DNA of 64,000 nt from Hoeflea ulvae (GTDB taxonomy: Bacteria; Pseudomonadota; Alphaproteobacteria; Rhizobiales; Rhizobiaceae), in assembly GCF_026619435.1 (NCBI RefSeq), contig NZ_JAOVZQ010000001.1:4223501-4287500 (forward strand), given 5' to 3'. Position 1 is the stretch's first letter. Each line of letters begins with the position of its first letter. A model generated the notes under the pieces. That model worked only from the letters and a program-made list of their open reading frames with translations. It had not been told where the DNA came from and did not search any database. The translations under genes and the position numbers were made by a program. This document shows, piece by piece, positions 7,614-16,402 of the stretch.

Positions 7614-10061
7614 TCACATCCGGACGCGCAGCGAGCCGGGGTCGTAAAGCGGTTTCAGGGACGCCGTTGCTGAATGGCGCTCCCCGGCAATCTCGATTTC
7701 GTAAGTGGAGGCCAGCACCTCCTCGACGCTTTCGCCCTTGCAGGGCACATAGCCGAGCCCGATGGCGCCGCCGAGATGATGGCCGTAATTGCCCGAGGTG
7801 ATGATCGAGACGATCTCGCCATCACGCACGATCACCTCGTTGTGGAACATCAGCGGCTCTGGGTCCTTGAGCTGGAACTGCACCAGCCGGCGCGACAGGC
7901 CCTGCTCGCGCTTGGCAAGCACCGCATCGCGGCCGATGAACTCGCCCTTCTTGGTTTTCACCGCAAAGCCCAGACCGGCTTCCAGCACGTGATCCTCGTC
8001 GGTGATGTCATGGCCGAAATGCCGGAAGCCCTTTTCGATCCTGCAGGAATCTAGCGTATGCAGCCCGCAGAGCTTCAGCCCGTGATCACCACCGGCATCA
8101 GCCAGCGCCTCGAACACATGCGCGGTCTGGTCGGAGGACACATAGATTTCCCAGCCCAGCTCGCCGACATAGGTGACGCGGTGAGCGCGCGCCAATCCCA
8201 TGCCGATCTCGATCTCCCTGGCAACGCCAAACGGGTGTGCCTCATTGGAAAAATCATTCGGGCTGACTGACTGCAGCAGCGACCGCGCATTCGGACCCAT
8301 AACGCAAAGCACCGATTCACCCGCCGTCACATCGGTGATGACAACGAACTCGTCATCCAGATGCCGCCGCAGCCAGGCCAGATCGCGTTGCAGGGTGAAG
8401 CCCGGAACAATCAGCAGGAACGCTGTGTCCGACAGCCGCGTCACTGTCAGATCGCATTCGATGCCGGCGCGGGTATTGAGCATCTGGGTGTAGACAATCT
8501 TGCCCGGCTCGACATTCATCTCATTGGCGCAGAGCCGCTGCATGAAGGAAACCGCATCGCGCCCCTCGACCCGGATCTTGCCGAACGAGGTCATGTCGAA
8601 CAGGCCGACGGCTTCGCGCACCGCCATGTGTTCGCGCTTCTGGTTGTCGAACCAGTTCTGCCGCTTCCAGGAGTATTTGTATTCGCGCTCCTGACCTTCA
8701 TCGGCGAACCAGTTGGCCCGCTCCCAGCCGGCCATTTCGCCAAACACCGCGCCGCGCGCCTTGAGATGCTCATGGATCGGCGAACGGCGGATGCCGCGTG
8801 CAGTCTCCATCTGCAGGTAGGGGTAGTGATCGGCGTAAAGCAGGCCAAGCGTTTCGGTAACCCGCTCGCGCAGATAATGCCGGTTCTTCTGGAACGGCTG
8901 CGCCCGGCGGATATCGACTTCCCAAAGGTCGAACAGCGGCTCGCCATCATTCATCCATTGCGCCAGCGCGAATCCTGCGCCTCCGGATGAGACGATGCCG
9001 ACGGAATTGTACCCGGCAGCAACCCAGTAGCCTTTGATCTCCGGCGCTTCGCCGAGATAATAGCGGTCGTCGGGGGTAAAACTCTCCGGCCCGTTGAAGA
9101 AGGTGTGAATGCCGGTGGTGGCCAGCAGCGGCAGCCGGTTGACCGCCTGTTCAAGGATGGGCTCAAAGTGATCGAAATCCTCCGGCAATTGGTCAAAGCA
9201 GAAATCCTCCGGGATCCCCTGCATGCCCCAGGCCTTGGCTTTCGGCTCGAACGCGCCGAGCAGCATCTTGCCGGCGTCTTCCTTGTAATAGGCGCATTCA
9301 TCCGGCACCCGAAGCACCGGCAGCCGCGGCAGGCCTTCGATCGCCTCAGTAACGATGTAGAAATGCTCGCAGGCATGAAGCGGCAGCGTCACACCGGATT
9401 GCGCAGCAAGATCGCGGCCCCACATGCCACCGCAATTGACCACGATGTCAGCCGCGATCGAGCCGGTTTCCTCGCCCTGTTGCCAGTCGACCCCGGTCAC
9501 CTGCCCGTCGGCACTGGTGATTGCCGTCACCTTGACACCCTCGATGATGCGGGCGCCGTTCTGGCGCGCACCCTTGGCCAGCGCCATGGCGATATTGGCC
9601 GGATCGCATTGGCCATCCAATGGCAGATGCACCGCCGCGGTAACGTCGGAGATATTGAGATGCGGATACATCTTCAGCACCTCTTCGGGGCTGACCTCCT
9701 GCACATCGATGTCGAAGGCGCGGGCCAGCGAGGCCTGGCGGTAGATTTCCTCCTTGCGCGCTTCCGTCAGCGCCACGGTGATCGAACCGCATTGCCGCAT
9801 CCCGGTGGCGACACCGGTTTCTTCCTCAAGCTTGATGTAGAGATCGGCCGAATATTTGGCGAGACGGGTCATGTTGAGCGAAGCGCGCAACTGTCCGATC
9901 AGGCCTGCGGCATGCCAGGTGGTGCCGCAGGTCAGTTGCTTGCGTTCCAAGAGCACGATGTCGCGCCAGCCGAGCTTGGCCAGATGATAGGCCACCGAAC
10001 AGCCCGACACGCCGCCGCCGACAATCACGACGCGGGCCTTGTCTGGAACTGCCACACTCAT
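7614..10061 (-). CDS. Dimethylglycine/sarcosine dehydrogenase-like flavoprotein with GcvT domain (copy 1)
   Basis: 815-aa flavoprotein: an N-terminal FAD-dependent DAO domain (dinucleotide motif VVIVGGGVSG at 11-20), a central FAD-dependent-oxidoreductase segment, and a C-terminal aminomethyltransferase (GcvT-like, folate-binding) module from about residue 430. His50 in CGTTWHAAG aligns with the His that binds FAD covalently in mitochondrial dimethylglycine and sarcosine dehydrogenases. The expected reaction is oxidative N-demethylation with the one-carbon unit passed to tetrahydrofolate. Its ATG overlaps the stop of the paralogous upstream gene by 4 bp (ATGA). The two copies differ enough to suggest sequential or distinct substrates (dimethylglycine, sarcosine or other N-methyl amines). 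Confidence 0.9.
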   Translation of the reverse strand: MSVAVPDKARVVIVGGGVSGCSVAYHLAKLGWRDIVLLERKQLTCGTTWHAAGLIGQLRASLNMTRLAKYSADLYIKLEEETGVATGMRQCGSITVALTEARKEEIYRQASLARAFDIDVQEVSPEEVLKMYPHLNISDVTAAVHLPLDGQCDPANIAMALAKGARQNGARIIEGVKVTAITSADGQVTGVDWQQGEETGSIAADIVVNCGGMWGRDLAAQSGVTLPLHACEHFYIVTEAIEGLPRLPVLRVPDECAYYKEDAGKMLLGAFEPKAKAWGMQGIPEDFCFDQLPEDFDHFEPILEQAVNRLPLLATTGIHTFFNGPESFTPDDRYYLGEAPEIKGYWVAAGYNSVGIVSSGGAGFALAQWMNDGEPLFDLWEVDIRRAQPFQKNRHYLRERVTETLGLLYADHYPYLQMETARGIRRSPIHEHLKARGAVFGEMAGWERANWFADEGQEREYKYSWKRQNWFDNQKREHMAVREAVGLFDMTSFGKIRVEGRDAVSFMQRLCANEMNVEPGKIVYTQMLNTRAGIECDLTVTRLSDTAFLLIVPGFTLQRDLAWLRRHLDDEFVVITDVTAGESVLCVMGPNARSLLQSVSPNDFSNEAHPFGVAREIEIGMGLARAHRVTYVGELGWEIYVSSDQTAHVFEALADAGGDHGLKLCGLHTLDSCRIEKGFRHFGHDITDEDHVLEAGLGFAVKTKKGEFIGRDAVLAKREQGLSRRLVQFQLKDPEPLMFHNEVIVRDGEIVSIITSGNYGHHLGGAIGLGYVPCKGESVEEVLASTYEIEIAGERHSATASLKPLYDPGSLRVRM

Positions 10062-12520
10062 GCCCGCAACCTTTCATTCCTGGGATCCCACAAGGGTTCA
10101 TCAGGAGCCACCGTGGCGACAAAACGCTCGCCGAATATTTCTACTTCCAGCACTGTGCCGGGCTCAGCCAGCTCCGCGCGGACCATGCCGAGCGCGATCG
10201 ATTTGCCGATCCTGTGCCCCCAGCCGCCCGACGTGGTTTCACCCACCACCTTGCCGTCATGCCAGAGCGTCGACATGTAGGGCGCATCGCAATCACCGGC
10301 ATCGACCAGCAGCGTGACAAAACGCTTGGTGACGCCGCGCTGGCGTTCAGCCAACAGCGCCTGCTTGCCGATGAACTCCGGCTTTTCGAATTTGACAAAG
10401 CGCTCGAGTCCGCCCTGCAGCATCGTGTAATCGGTCGACAGATCACCCTTCCAGGCCCGGTAGCTTTTTTCCAGCCGCAGCGAATTGAGCGCGAACATGC
10501 CAAACGGCTTCAGGCCATGGGCCTGCCCCGCCTGCATCACCGCATCAAAGACCGGCGCTGTGTCCTCGACCTTGGTGTGGATTTCCCAGCCCAGTTCACC
10601 TGCGAAAGAGACCCGCACCAGCTGGCACCATGTCCCTGCAATCTGCGCCGACTGGTGGGTCAGCCATGATTTGCTCAGATCAGCCTCGGTGACCGCGGAC
10701 AGGATTTCGCGCGATTTCGGCCCGGTCAGGATCTGGCAGGCAAACGCCTCGGTCACATCCTCGATTATAATCTCGGATCCGGCCGGCAGGTTTTTGATCA
10801 GCCATTCGAAATCATGCCATTGCGCGGTGGCAGCCGTGATCAGGAAGAAGAAATCCTCATCCAGCGCCATCAGCGACATCTCGGTGACGATGCGTCCCCT
10901 TTCGTCGGCGAAATAGCCAAGTCCGATCCGGCCCGGCTTTGGCGCCATGCCGGTGATCAGCGTGTTAAGCCAGTCGCGCGCGCCGGGTCCCTGAACCTTG
11001 AACCGCGAAAACCCCGGAAGATCGAGGATACCGGCGGCATCGCGCACAGCCAGGCATTCTTCGCGGACGGCTTCGAACCAGGCCCCCTCGCGCGCCCAGG
11101 TCTGGGTCGCTTCTTCGCTTGTGTCATCACCGGGCCGCGCATACCAGTTGGCCCGCTCCCAGCCATTATAGGCCCCGAACTGCGCACCAAGATCCGCGAT
11201 CCGGTCATGCACCGGCGAGAGTTTCTTGTTGCGTCCGGCAGGCCAGGCGTGATGCGGGAAATGCATGCCATATTCATGGCCATAGACTTCCTTGCCCTTG
11301 GCGATCGAGTAATCCTGGTCGCAGAACCCAGTGAAGCGGCGCGGGTCGCAGGACCACATGTCCCACTCGGTCTCGCCATGCATCACCCATTCGGCCAGCA
11401 CCTTGCCTGCACCGCCGCCCTGGCAGATGCCGAAGGTGAAAACGCAGGCCTCGAAGGCATTGGGAACACCGGGCATCGGGCCGATCAGCGGATTGCCGTC
11501 AGGTGTGTAGGGGATCGGACCGTTGATGGTCTTGGTAAGGCCTGCAGTGCCCAACAGCGGCACGCGCTCGACCGCGTCATTGATGTACCATTCCAGCCGG
11601 TCCAGATCGTCGGGGAACAGCTGGAACGAGAAGTCTCCCGGCATCGGATCATCCGGCGTCGTCCAATGGGCCCGGCAATTGAGCTCATAGGGGCCGAGGT
11701 TGAAGCCGTTCTTTTCCTGACGGAGATAGTAGGAACTGTCGACGTCGCGCACCAGCGGCAGCTTCTTGCCGTTTTCCTTGCTCCAGGCTTCGACTTCCGG
11801 CACCTCGTCAAACAGCATGTATTGATGGCTCATCACCATCATCGGCATGTCGCGGCCGAACATCTTGCCGACCTCGCGGGCATAATAGCCTGCGGCATTG
11901 ACCACATATTCGCAGCGGATCTCGCCCTTTTCGGTGGAGATCACCCATTCATCGTTTTCGCGGCGCACGCCGGTGGCGGGACAGAAGCGGTAGATCTTGG
12001 CGCCGAGATCGCGCGCGCCCTTGGCCAGCGCCTGGGTCAATTGCGCCGGATCGATATCGCCATCATAGGGATCGTAAAGCGCACCAGTCAGATCATGGGT
12101 TTCGGCAAACGGGTATCGTGACGTGATCTCGTCCGGCGACAGAATATCGAGGTCCATGCCCTGATAGCGGCCCATTCCGGCCACACGCTGGAACTCGCGC
12201 AAGCGCTCCTTGGAATGCCCCAGCCGGATCGACCCGGTGACGTGATAATTCATCGGGTAATCGACTTCTTCGGCCAGCCCGCGGTAGAGCTCGGTCGAAT
12301 AGCGCTGCATGTTCATGACCGACCAGGACGACGAGAATGTCGGCACATTGCCGGCAGCATGCCAGGTGGAACCGGCGGTCAGCTCGTTCTTTTCCAGAAG
12401 CACGCAATCGGTCCAGCCGGCCTTGGCCAGATGGTAAAGCGCCGAGACTCCGACCACGCCCCCTCCGATGATGACCACCCGTGCATGTCCTGCAATCTCG
12501 CCCACACGTCTCTCCTGCAA
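10058..12520 (-). CDS. Dimethylglycine/sarcosine dehydrogenase-like flavoprotein with GcvT domain (copy 2)
   Basis: 820-aa paralogue of the next gene with the same architecture: FAD-binding DAO domain (VVIIGGGVVGVSALYHLAKAGW near 15-36), middle oxidoreductase region, GcvT-like C-terminal half. His54 in AGSTWHAAGN is the candidate covalent-FAD ligand. It is the first gene of the minus-strand operon that continues through copy 1, the MttB-like gene, the aldehyde dehydrogenase and the hydroxyacid dehydrogenase. It is divergent from a LysR gene, and the shared upstream region holds a perfect 19-bp palindrome. Expected role: N-demethylation of a methylated glycine or related amine, delivering formaldehyde-level carbon to folate. 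The exact substrate is not determinable here. Confidence 0.9.
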   Translation of the reverse strand: MQERRVGEIAGHARVVIIGGGVVGVSALYHLAKAGWTDCVLLEKNELTAGSTWHAAGNVPTFSSSWSVMNMQRYSTELYRGLAEEVDYPMNYHVTGSIRLGHSKERLREFQRVAGMGRYQGMDLDILSPDEITSRYPFAETHDLTGALYDPYDGDIDPAQLTQALAKGARDLGAKIYRFCPATGVRRENDEWVISTEKGEIRCEYVVNAAGYYAREVGKMFGRDMPMMVMSHQYMLFDEVPEVEAWSKENGKKLPLVRDVDSSYYLRQEKNGFNLGPYELNCRAHWTTPDDPMPGDFSFQLFPDDLDRLEWYINDAVERVPLLGTAGLTKTINGPIPYTPDGNPLIGPMPGVPNAFEACVFTFGICQGGGAGKVLAEWVMHGETEWDMWSCDPRRFTGFCDQDYSIAKGKEVYGHEYGMHFPHHAWPAGRNKKLSPVHDRIADLGAQFGAYNGWERANWYARPGDDTSEEATQTWAREGAWFEAVREECLAVRDAAGILDLPGFSRFKVQGPGARDWLNTLITGMAPKPGRIGLGYFADERGRIVTEMSLMALDEDFFFLITAATAQWHDFEWLIKNLPAGSEIIIEDVTEAFACQILTGPKSREILSAVTEADLSKSWLTHQSAQIAGTWCQLVRVSFAGELGWEIHTKVEDTAPVFDAVMQAGQAHGLKPFGMFALNSLRLEKSYRAWKGDLSTDYTMLQGGLERFVKFEKPEFIGKQALLAERQRGVTKRFVTLLVDAGDCDAPYMSTLWHDGKVVGETTSGGWGHRIGKSIALGMVRAELAEPGTVLEVEIFGERFVATVAPDEPLWDPRNERLRA

Positions 12521-12585
12521 CAGTTCGAATGAGGCGAGTATCAGGTGCGGTTTGCAGTTGCGCTATTGTGCCGAAAAGCCTTTAT

Positions 12586-12604
12586 TAATCGGAAAATCCG
12601 ATTA
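12586..12604. promoter_or_regulatory. Perfect palindrome, candidate LysR operator
   Basis: TAATCGGAAAATCCGATTA has 8-bp arms around a 3-bp centre and contains ATC-N9-GAT, within the T-N11-A pattern bound by LysR regulators. It lies in the divergent region between the methylated-amine operon (start 12520) and the lysR gene (start 12637). Sequence observation; binding is inferred. Confidence 0.6.
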
Positions 12605-12636
12605 GGGTGCAGAGCAGCAAATTCAAAGGGTCGGCC

Positions 12637-13488
12637 ATGCAAATCGAGCATCTGGAAACTTTCCTCGACCTGATGGAAACCAACAGCTTCAACCGCACCG
12701 CCGAGCGGCTGAACCTGACCCAGTCAACCGTATCCGGCCGCATCCAGGCGCTGGAAACCACGCTTGGGCGCAAGCTGTTTACGCGAAGCCGCGCCGGGAC
12801 CCAGCCGACGCCGGCGGGCTTCAAGCTGCTCGATCATGCCCGCACCTTGCGCCACCAATGGACCGAAGCGCGGCGGTCGGTGCAAAACACAGGCAATTTC
12901 GCCCATTCGATGCGGATCGGCATGCAGCATGATCTGGCCTCCAGCCACATCGCCGACTGGGTGAGCGGGTTCAGGAAAGTCCTGCCCGATGCTGCCTTCT
13001 ACATCGATCTCGATTTTTCCAACCAGATGAGCATCGACCTGCTGGCTGGCGAAATCGATCTGTCGATCATGTTCACCCCGAAGAACCTGCCCGATCTGCA
13101 TTATGAACACATCGGCGAACTCGCCTACCGGATGATCAGCTCGACGGCGGTGCACCTCAACGACATCGAGCCGCAAAGCTACATCTTCACCAGCTATTCG
13201 CCGGCATTCGAGAAGGTGCACCGTCAGATCGTCGCCAATCTGGCCGAAACGCCGCTCTCGAGCGGACAGAACATCACCGTGTGCGGTCTGCTCCTGGCTC
13301 TGGGCGGCACCGCTTACGTGCTGGAGGATTCCGCCGAGGAAATGGTGGCCTCAGGCAGTTTCGGTTTTGTCAGGGGTGCACCACGCATCCCCCAATCGGT
13401 CTATTTCGCGGTGCATCTGCGCAACCGCCATTCCCACATCCACCGCCGCCTGCTCGCCAGCGCCCGCAAGCACCTGTCGGGACAATGA
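12637..13488 (+). CDS. LysR-family transcriptional regulator
   Basis: 283-aa regulator with an N-terminal winged helix-turn-helix (about residues 1-60; NSFNRTAERLNLTQSTVSGR reads as the HTH) and a C-terminal periplasmic-binding-protein-like effector domain. It is transcribed away from the dimethylglycine-dehydrogenase-like operon, and such divergent LysR proteins usually control the neighbouring operon in response to its substrate. The candidate operator is the palindrome 33-51 bp upstream of the chosen ATG. An upstream GTG at 12607 would overlap the palindrome's downstream side and lacks a good ribosome site, so ATG 12637 is preferred. The effector is unknown; a methylated amine is the obvious guess. 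Confidence 0.88.
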   Translation: MQIEHLETFLDLMETNSFNRTAERLNLTQSTVSGRIQALETTLGRKLFTRSRAGTQPTPAGFKLLDHARTLRHQWTEARRSVQNTGNFAHSMRIGMQHDLASSHIADWVSGFRKVLPDAAFYIDLDFSNQMSIDLLAGEIDLSIMFTPKNLPDLHYEHIGELAYRMISSTAVHLNDIEPQSYIFTSYSPAFEKVHRQIVANLAETPLSSGQNITVCGLLLALGGTAYVLEDSAEEMVASGSFGFVRGAPRIPQSVYFAVHLRNRHSHIHRRLLASARKHLSGQ

Positions 13489-13572
13489 CGCGCATGGCAA
13501 GGCATGCGTTGCGGCAATTCAAGACGGTAACATGAAAACGGCGCCAGTGCTTTCGCGCTGACGCCGGATCTC

Positions 13573-13605
13573 TGATGGGCGCGCGTGAGCCGCCCATCAT
13601 GTTTT
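13573..13605 (+). terminator. Rho-independent terminator after lysR
   Basis: Perfect 9-bp inverted repeat TGATGGGCG / CGCCCATCA with a 9-nt loop, followed by TGTTTT on the plus strand. It lies 85 bp after the lysR stop. Confidence 0.65.
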
Positions 13606-13630
13606 CGCGATCAAGCTTGCCTGTTGATCT

Positions 13631-13680
13631 GGTGCGGCGATATCTCCTGACAAATGAAAGCCATCTGTCAGGATCGCACC
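13631..13680 (-). terminator. Bulged hairpin just downstream of the symporter gene
   Basis: Nested inverted repeats GGTGCG...CGCACC and TCCTGACA...TGTCAGGA immediately follow the symporter stop on the minus strand. There is no clear U-tract, so this may be a 3' stabilising structure or a Rho-assisted end rather than a classical terminator. Confidence 0.4.
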
Positions 13681-13681
13681 A

Positions 13682-15235
13682 CTAGTGCTTGAACCTGCGG
13701 ATCTCGCCGGCCTTGAGCCGTGTCGCGTAGGAATTAAGCTCCTTCTTCACCAGTCCCATCAGGAAGTAGAGGCAGAAGATGTTGACCACGGCCATGGCAA
13801 AGATTGCGGCATCGGAGAAGTCGATGACCGGGCCGAGGCTTGCTGCCGCACCGATAACGATGAACACGCAGAAGATGACCTTGAAGGTCAGCTCCGAGTT
13901 CTTGCCTTCGCCGAACAGGTAGGTCCAGCTCTTCAGCCCGTAATAGGACCAGGAGATCATGGTCGAGAAGGCAAACAGCACCACCGCGATGGCCAGCACA
14001 TATGGGAACCAGCTGATCGCGGATCCAAATGCTGCCGAGGTCAGGGCAACGCCGCTGACATCGCCGACAGTGGCGATCGACGTCCCGGCTTCATTGAGCA
14101 CATAGAGCCCTGTGGCCTGATCGACGATCAGTTGCTGCGAGATGGTGATGACCAGCGCGGTCATCGTGCAGATCACGACGGTGTCGATCAGGGGTTCGAG
14201 AAGCGACACGAAGCCTTCGGTGATCGGCTCCTTGGTCCTGACCGCGGAGTGGGCGATTGCCGCCGAGCCGACACCGGCTTCGTTGGAAAAGGCTGCCCGC
14301 TTGAAGCCCTGGATCAGGGCGCCGACAAAGCCGCCAGCAACGCCGAGGCCGGTAAAGGCGCCGCCGAAGATCTGGCCAAAGGCCCAGCCGATCTTGTCGT
14401 AGTTCACCAGCAGGATGACCAGCGCTGCGCCGACATAGAGAATCCCCATGAACGGAACAACCTTCTCGGTGACATTGGCGATCGACTTGATGCCGCCGAC
14501 GATGACCGCAAAGACCACTGCTGCGAAGACAATGCCCGTGATCCAGCCCGGATAGTCACCGACAATGCCGGAAATCTGGGCATGTGCCTGGTTGGCCTGG
14601 AACATGTTGCCGCCGCCGAGCGCGCCGAGAATACAGAAGATCGAGAACATCACCGCCAGGAACTTGCCGCCGGGAAGACCCAGTTCCTTGAAGCCCTTGG
14701 AGATGTAATACATCGGACCGCCGGAAACCGTGCCGTCCTCATATTCGTTGCGGTATTTCACACCGAGCGTACATTCGGTGAACTTGGACGCCATGCCGAG
14801 CAATCCGGCAAGGATCATCCAGAACGTCGCGCCGGGTCCGCCGATGCCAACGGCAACCGCCACACCGGCGATGTTGCCAAGCCCCACGGTGCCTGACAAC
14901 GCAGTTGCCAGCGCCTGGAAGTGGCTGACCTCACCCGCATCATTGGGATCGGAATAGTCGCCCTTCACCAGGCCGATGGCATGACCAAAGAACCGGAACT
15001 GGACGAAGCCGAAATAGATCGTGAAGATCGAGGCAGCAATCACCAGCCACATCACGATCCAGGGAAAGCTGGTACCCGGAAGCGGTGCGAAGATGAGGTT
15101 GACGAAGGGCCCGGTGACGGCCGCGAAAATCTCGTTGACCTTCTGGTCGAGGGTCATGGCTTCCTGCGCCTGGGCAGCGCCTGCAAGCCCGGCTGTTGAA
15201 AGTGCCAACAGCATCATTTTTCTAAAAAGCATCAT
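13682..15235 (-). CDS. Alanine/glycine:cation symporter (AGCS family)
   Basis: 517-aa secondary transporter importing alanine or glycine with Na+ (or H+) across the inner membrane. It has the family's many hydrophobic segments and signatures such as ALSGTVGLGNIAGVAVA and the ASKFTECTLGVKYR region. The first 25 residues resemble a signal peptide ending AQAQ, seen in some AGCS members. ATG 15235 is preferred because GAGGG precedes it; an upstream TTG would add seven residues. It follows the universal-stress-protein gene by 10 bp on the same strand, so the two are probably cotranscribed, with an Lrp/AsnC gene divergent from them. Glycine is the end product of dimethylglycine/sarcosine demethylation encoded next door, a possible but unproven link. 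Confidence 0.93.
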   Translation of the reverse strand: MMLFRKMMLLALSTAGLAGAAQAQEAMTLDQKVNEIFAAVTGPFVNLIFAPLPGTSFPWIVMWLVIAASIFTIYFGFVQFRFFGHAIGLVKGDYSDPNDAGEVSHFQALATALSGTVGLGNIAGVAVAVGIGGPGATFWMILAGLLGMASKFTECTLGVKYRNEYEDGTVSGGPMYYISKGFKELGLPGGKFLAVMFSIFCILGALGGGNMFQANQAHAQISGIVGDYPGWITGIVFAAVVFAVIVGGIKSIANVTEKVVPFMGILYVGAALVILLVNYDKIGWAFGQIFGGAFTGLGVAGGFVGALIQGFKRAAFSNEAGVGSAAIAHSAVRTKEPITEGFVSLLEPLIDTVVICTMTALVITISQQLIVDQATGLYVLNEAGTSIATVGDVSGVALTSAAFGSAISWFPYVLAIAVVLFAFSTMISWSYYGLKSWTYLFGEGKNSELTFKVIFCVFIVIGAAASLGPVIDFSDAAIFAMAVVNIFCLYFLMGLVKKELNSYATRLKAGEIRRFKH

Positions 15236-15245
15236 GATAATACCC

Positions 15246-15683
15246 TCAATTGACAACGGTGACCGGCACGGGCGCGTGCATCACAAGATTGGAGGTCGCG
15301 CTGCCGAAGAAACGTTTGGCAAAACCGCCTTCAGATGACCGGGCCACAACAATCTGCTCGGCCTTTTCCTCTTCCGCGATGCTCATCAGGATCGATGCGA
15401 CATCGCCATGCCGCACTTTGCCGGTGGCCTTGAGCCCGCTCGCATGCACCTTCGCAACGGCCGGATCGATGACCCGCTGAGTCGCGGTCGAGATCTCTTC
15501 TTCACGGCGCTTGTGGCGCTGGGCGTTTTCTTCCGCCGTCTGGAAGGAATAGGGCGACCATTCCACCACATAGACGATCATCAATTCGCAATCGCCGATG
15601 AGCTTGGCCAACCGTTCGGCATAGGCCAGGGCGCGCTCGCCTGACCCGTGGCCATCAAGGCCAACAACCAGTTTAGTTGTCAT
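15246..15683 (-). CDS. Universal stress protein (UspA family)
   Basis: 145-aa single-domain Usp. The N-terminal strand KLVVGLDGHGSGERAL and the C-terminal ATP-loop-like segment ending GSATSNLVMHAPVPVTVV (short glycine-rich loop, then GS) mark the family. Usp proteins bind nucleotides and modulate stress physiology or partner transporters. Its stop lies 10 bp before the symporter gene, so it is probably coexpressed and may act on transporter activity; usp genes beside transporters are a known arrangement. ATG 15683 follows GAGAGGG by about 8 nt; ATG 15716 lacks such a site. Confidence 0.88.
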   Translation of the reverse strand: MTTKLVVGLDGHGSGERALAYAERLAKLIGDCELMIVYVVEWSPYSFQTAEENAQRHKRREEEISTATQRVIDPAVAKVHASGLKATGKVRHGDVASILMSIAEEEKAEQIVVARSSEGGFAKRFFGSATSNLVMHAPVPVTVVN

Positions 15684-15811
15684 TTCATGTCCCTCTCTTA
15701 TCGTTTTCTTAACCACACCGACTGTCGGCCAAACAACGCAACACTGCCAACAAAAAATTCATCCCCGGCGCAGAATCACAGATGCAATGCGGACACCCCG
15801 CCCAACAACTT

Positions 15812-15851
15812 TAGTCGAAAAGACTAGTCAATGGACCTTTTCTTGGTCCAT
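15812..15851. promoter_or_regulatory. Two inverted repeats between usp and the Lrp/AsnC gene
   Basis: TAGTC-GAAAA-GACTA (15812-15826) and ATGGACC-TTTTCTT-GGTCCAT (15831-15851) lie in tandem in the 217-bp divergent region between usp-agcS and the Lrp gene. Spaced AT-rich dyads of this kind fit Lrp/AsnC binding, where several dimers wrap DNA. The repeats are visible; the function is inferred. Confidence 0.5.
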
Positions 15852-15900
15852 ATTCAAAACAATTGGCCACAAAACAGGATATCTAAGGAAAAAAGACCAT

Positions 15901-16371
15901 ATGCGAAGGAATTTGGACCCCATTGATCGCCGCATCGTCAATGAACTGCAGACACATGGCAGACAGTCCATTGTTGATCTTGCCGACCGCGTGCACCTGA
16001 CCAAGACGCCCTGCTCCGAACGCGTCAAACGGCTCGAGCGCGACGGCATCATCACCGGCTACAGCGCCAAGATCGATCCCGGCGAAGTGGATATGGGCCA
16101 TGTCATGATCGTGCATGTGAACCTGTCAAAGACCAGCGACAGCTCCCTCGAGGACTTCAACCGGGCGGTACGGCTCATTCCCGAAGTTCAAAGCTGCCTG
16201 ATGATTGCCGGCCCCTTCGACTACATGCTGAAGGTGCGCACCCGCGACATCACCCAGTTCCGCGAACTGCTCGGCGAACGGATCAGCAAGCTGCCGTCGG
16301 TCATGCAGACCCATTCCTTCGCCGTCATGGAAACGGTGAAGGAGACCAGCATGATCGAGATGAGCCTCTGA
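15901..16371 (+). CDS. Lrp/AsnC-family transcriptional regulator
   Basis: 156-aa regulator with an N-terminal helix-turn-helix (RQSIVDLADRVHLTKTPCSERV near residues 20-42) and a C-terminal RAM (amino-acid-binding) domain. Lrp-family proteins bind an amino acid and switch transport or catabolic genes. It is divergent from usp and the alanine/glycine symporter, so these are its likely targets together with its own gene. ATG 15901 follows AAGGAA; an in-frame ATG at 15787 would add 38 atypical residues and read through the two inverted repeats, so the shorter form is chosen. The amino-acid effector is not identifiable from sequence; alanine or glycine is the contextual guess. Confidence 0.9.
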   Translation: MRRNLDPIDRRIVNELQTHGRQSIVDLADRVHLTKTPCSERVKRLERDGIITGYSAKIDPGEVDMGHVMIVHVNLSKTSDSSLEDFNRAVRLIPEVQSCLMIAGPFDYMLKVRTRDITQFRELLGERISKLPSVMQTHSFAVMETVKETSMIEMSL

Positions 16372-16402
16372 CACGAGCCGGCGATCCGGCAGGCGACCGG
16401 TC

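Noticed and set aside
13685-14896. 403-aa open frame on the plus strand
   Set aside because: Antisense to the symporter gene, low-complexity Asp/His/Gly-rich translation, no recognisable fold.
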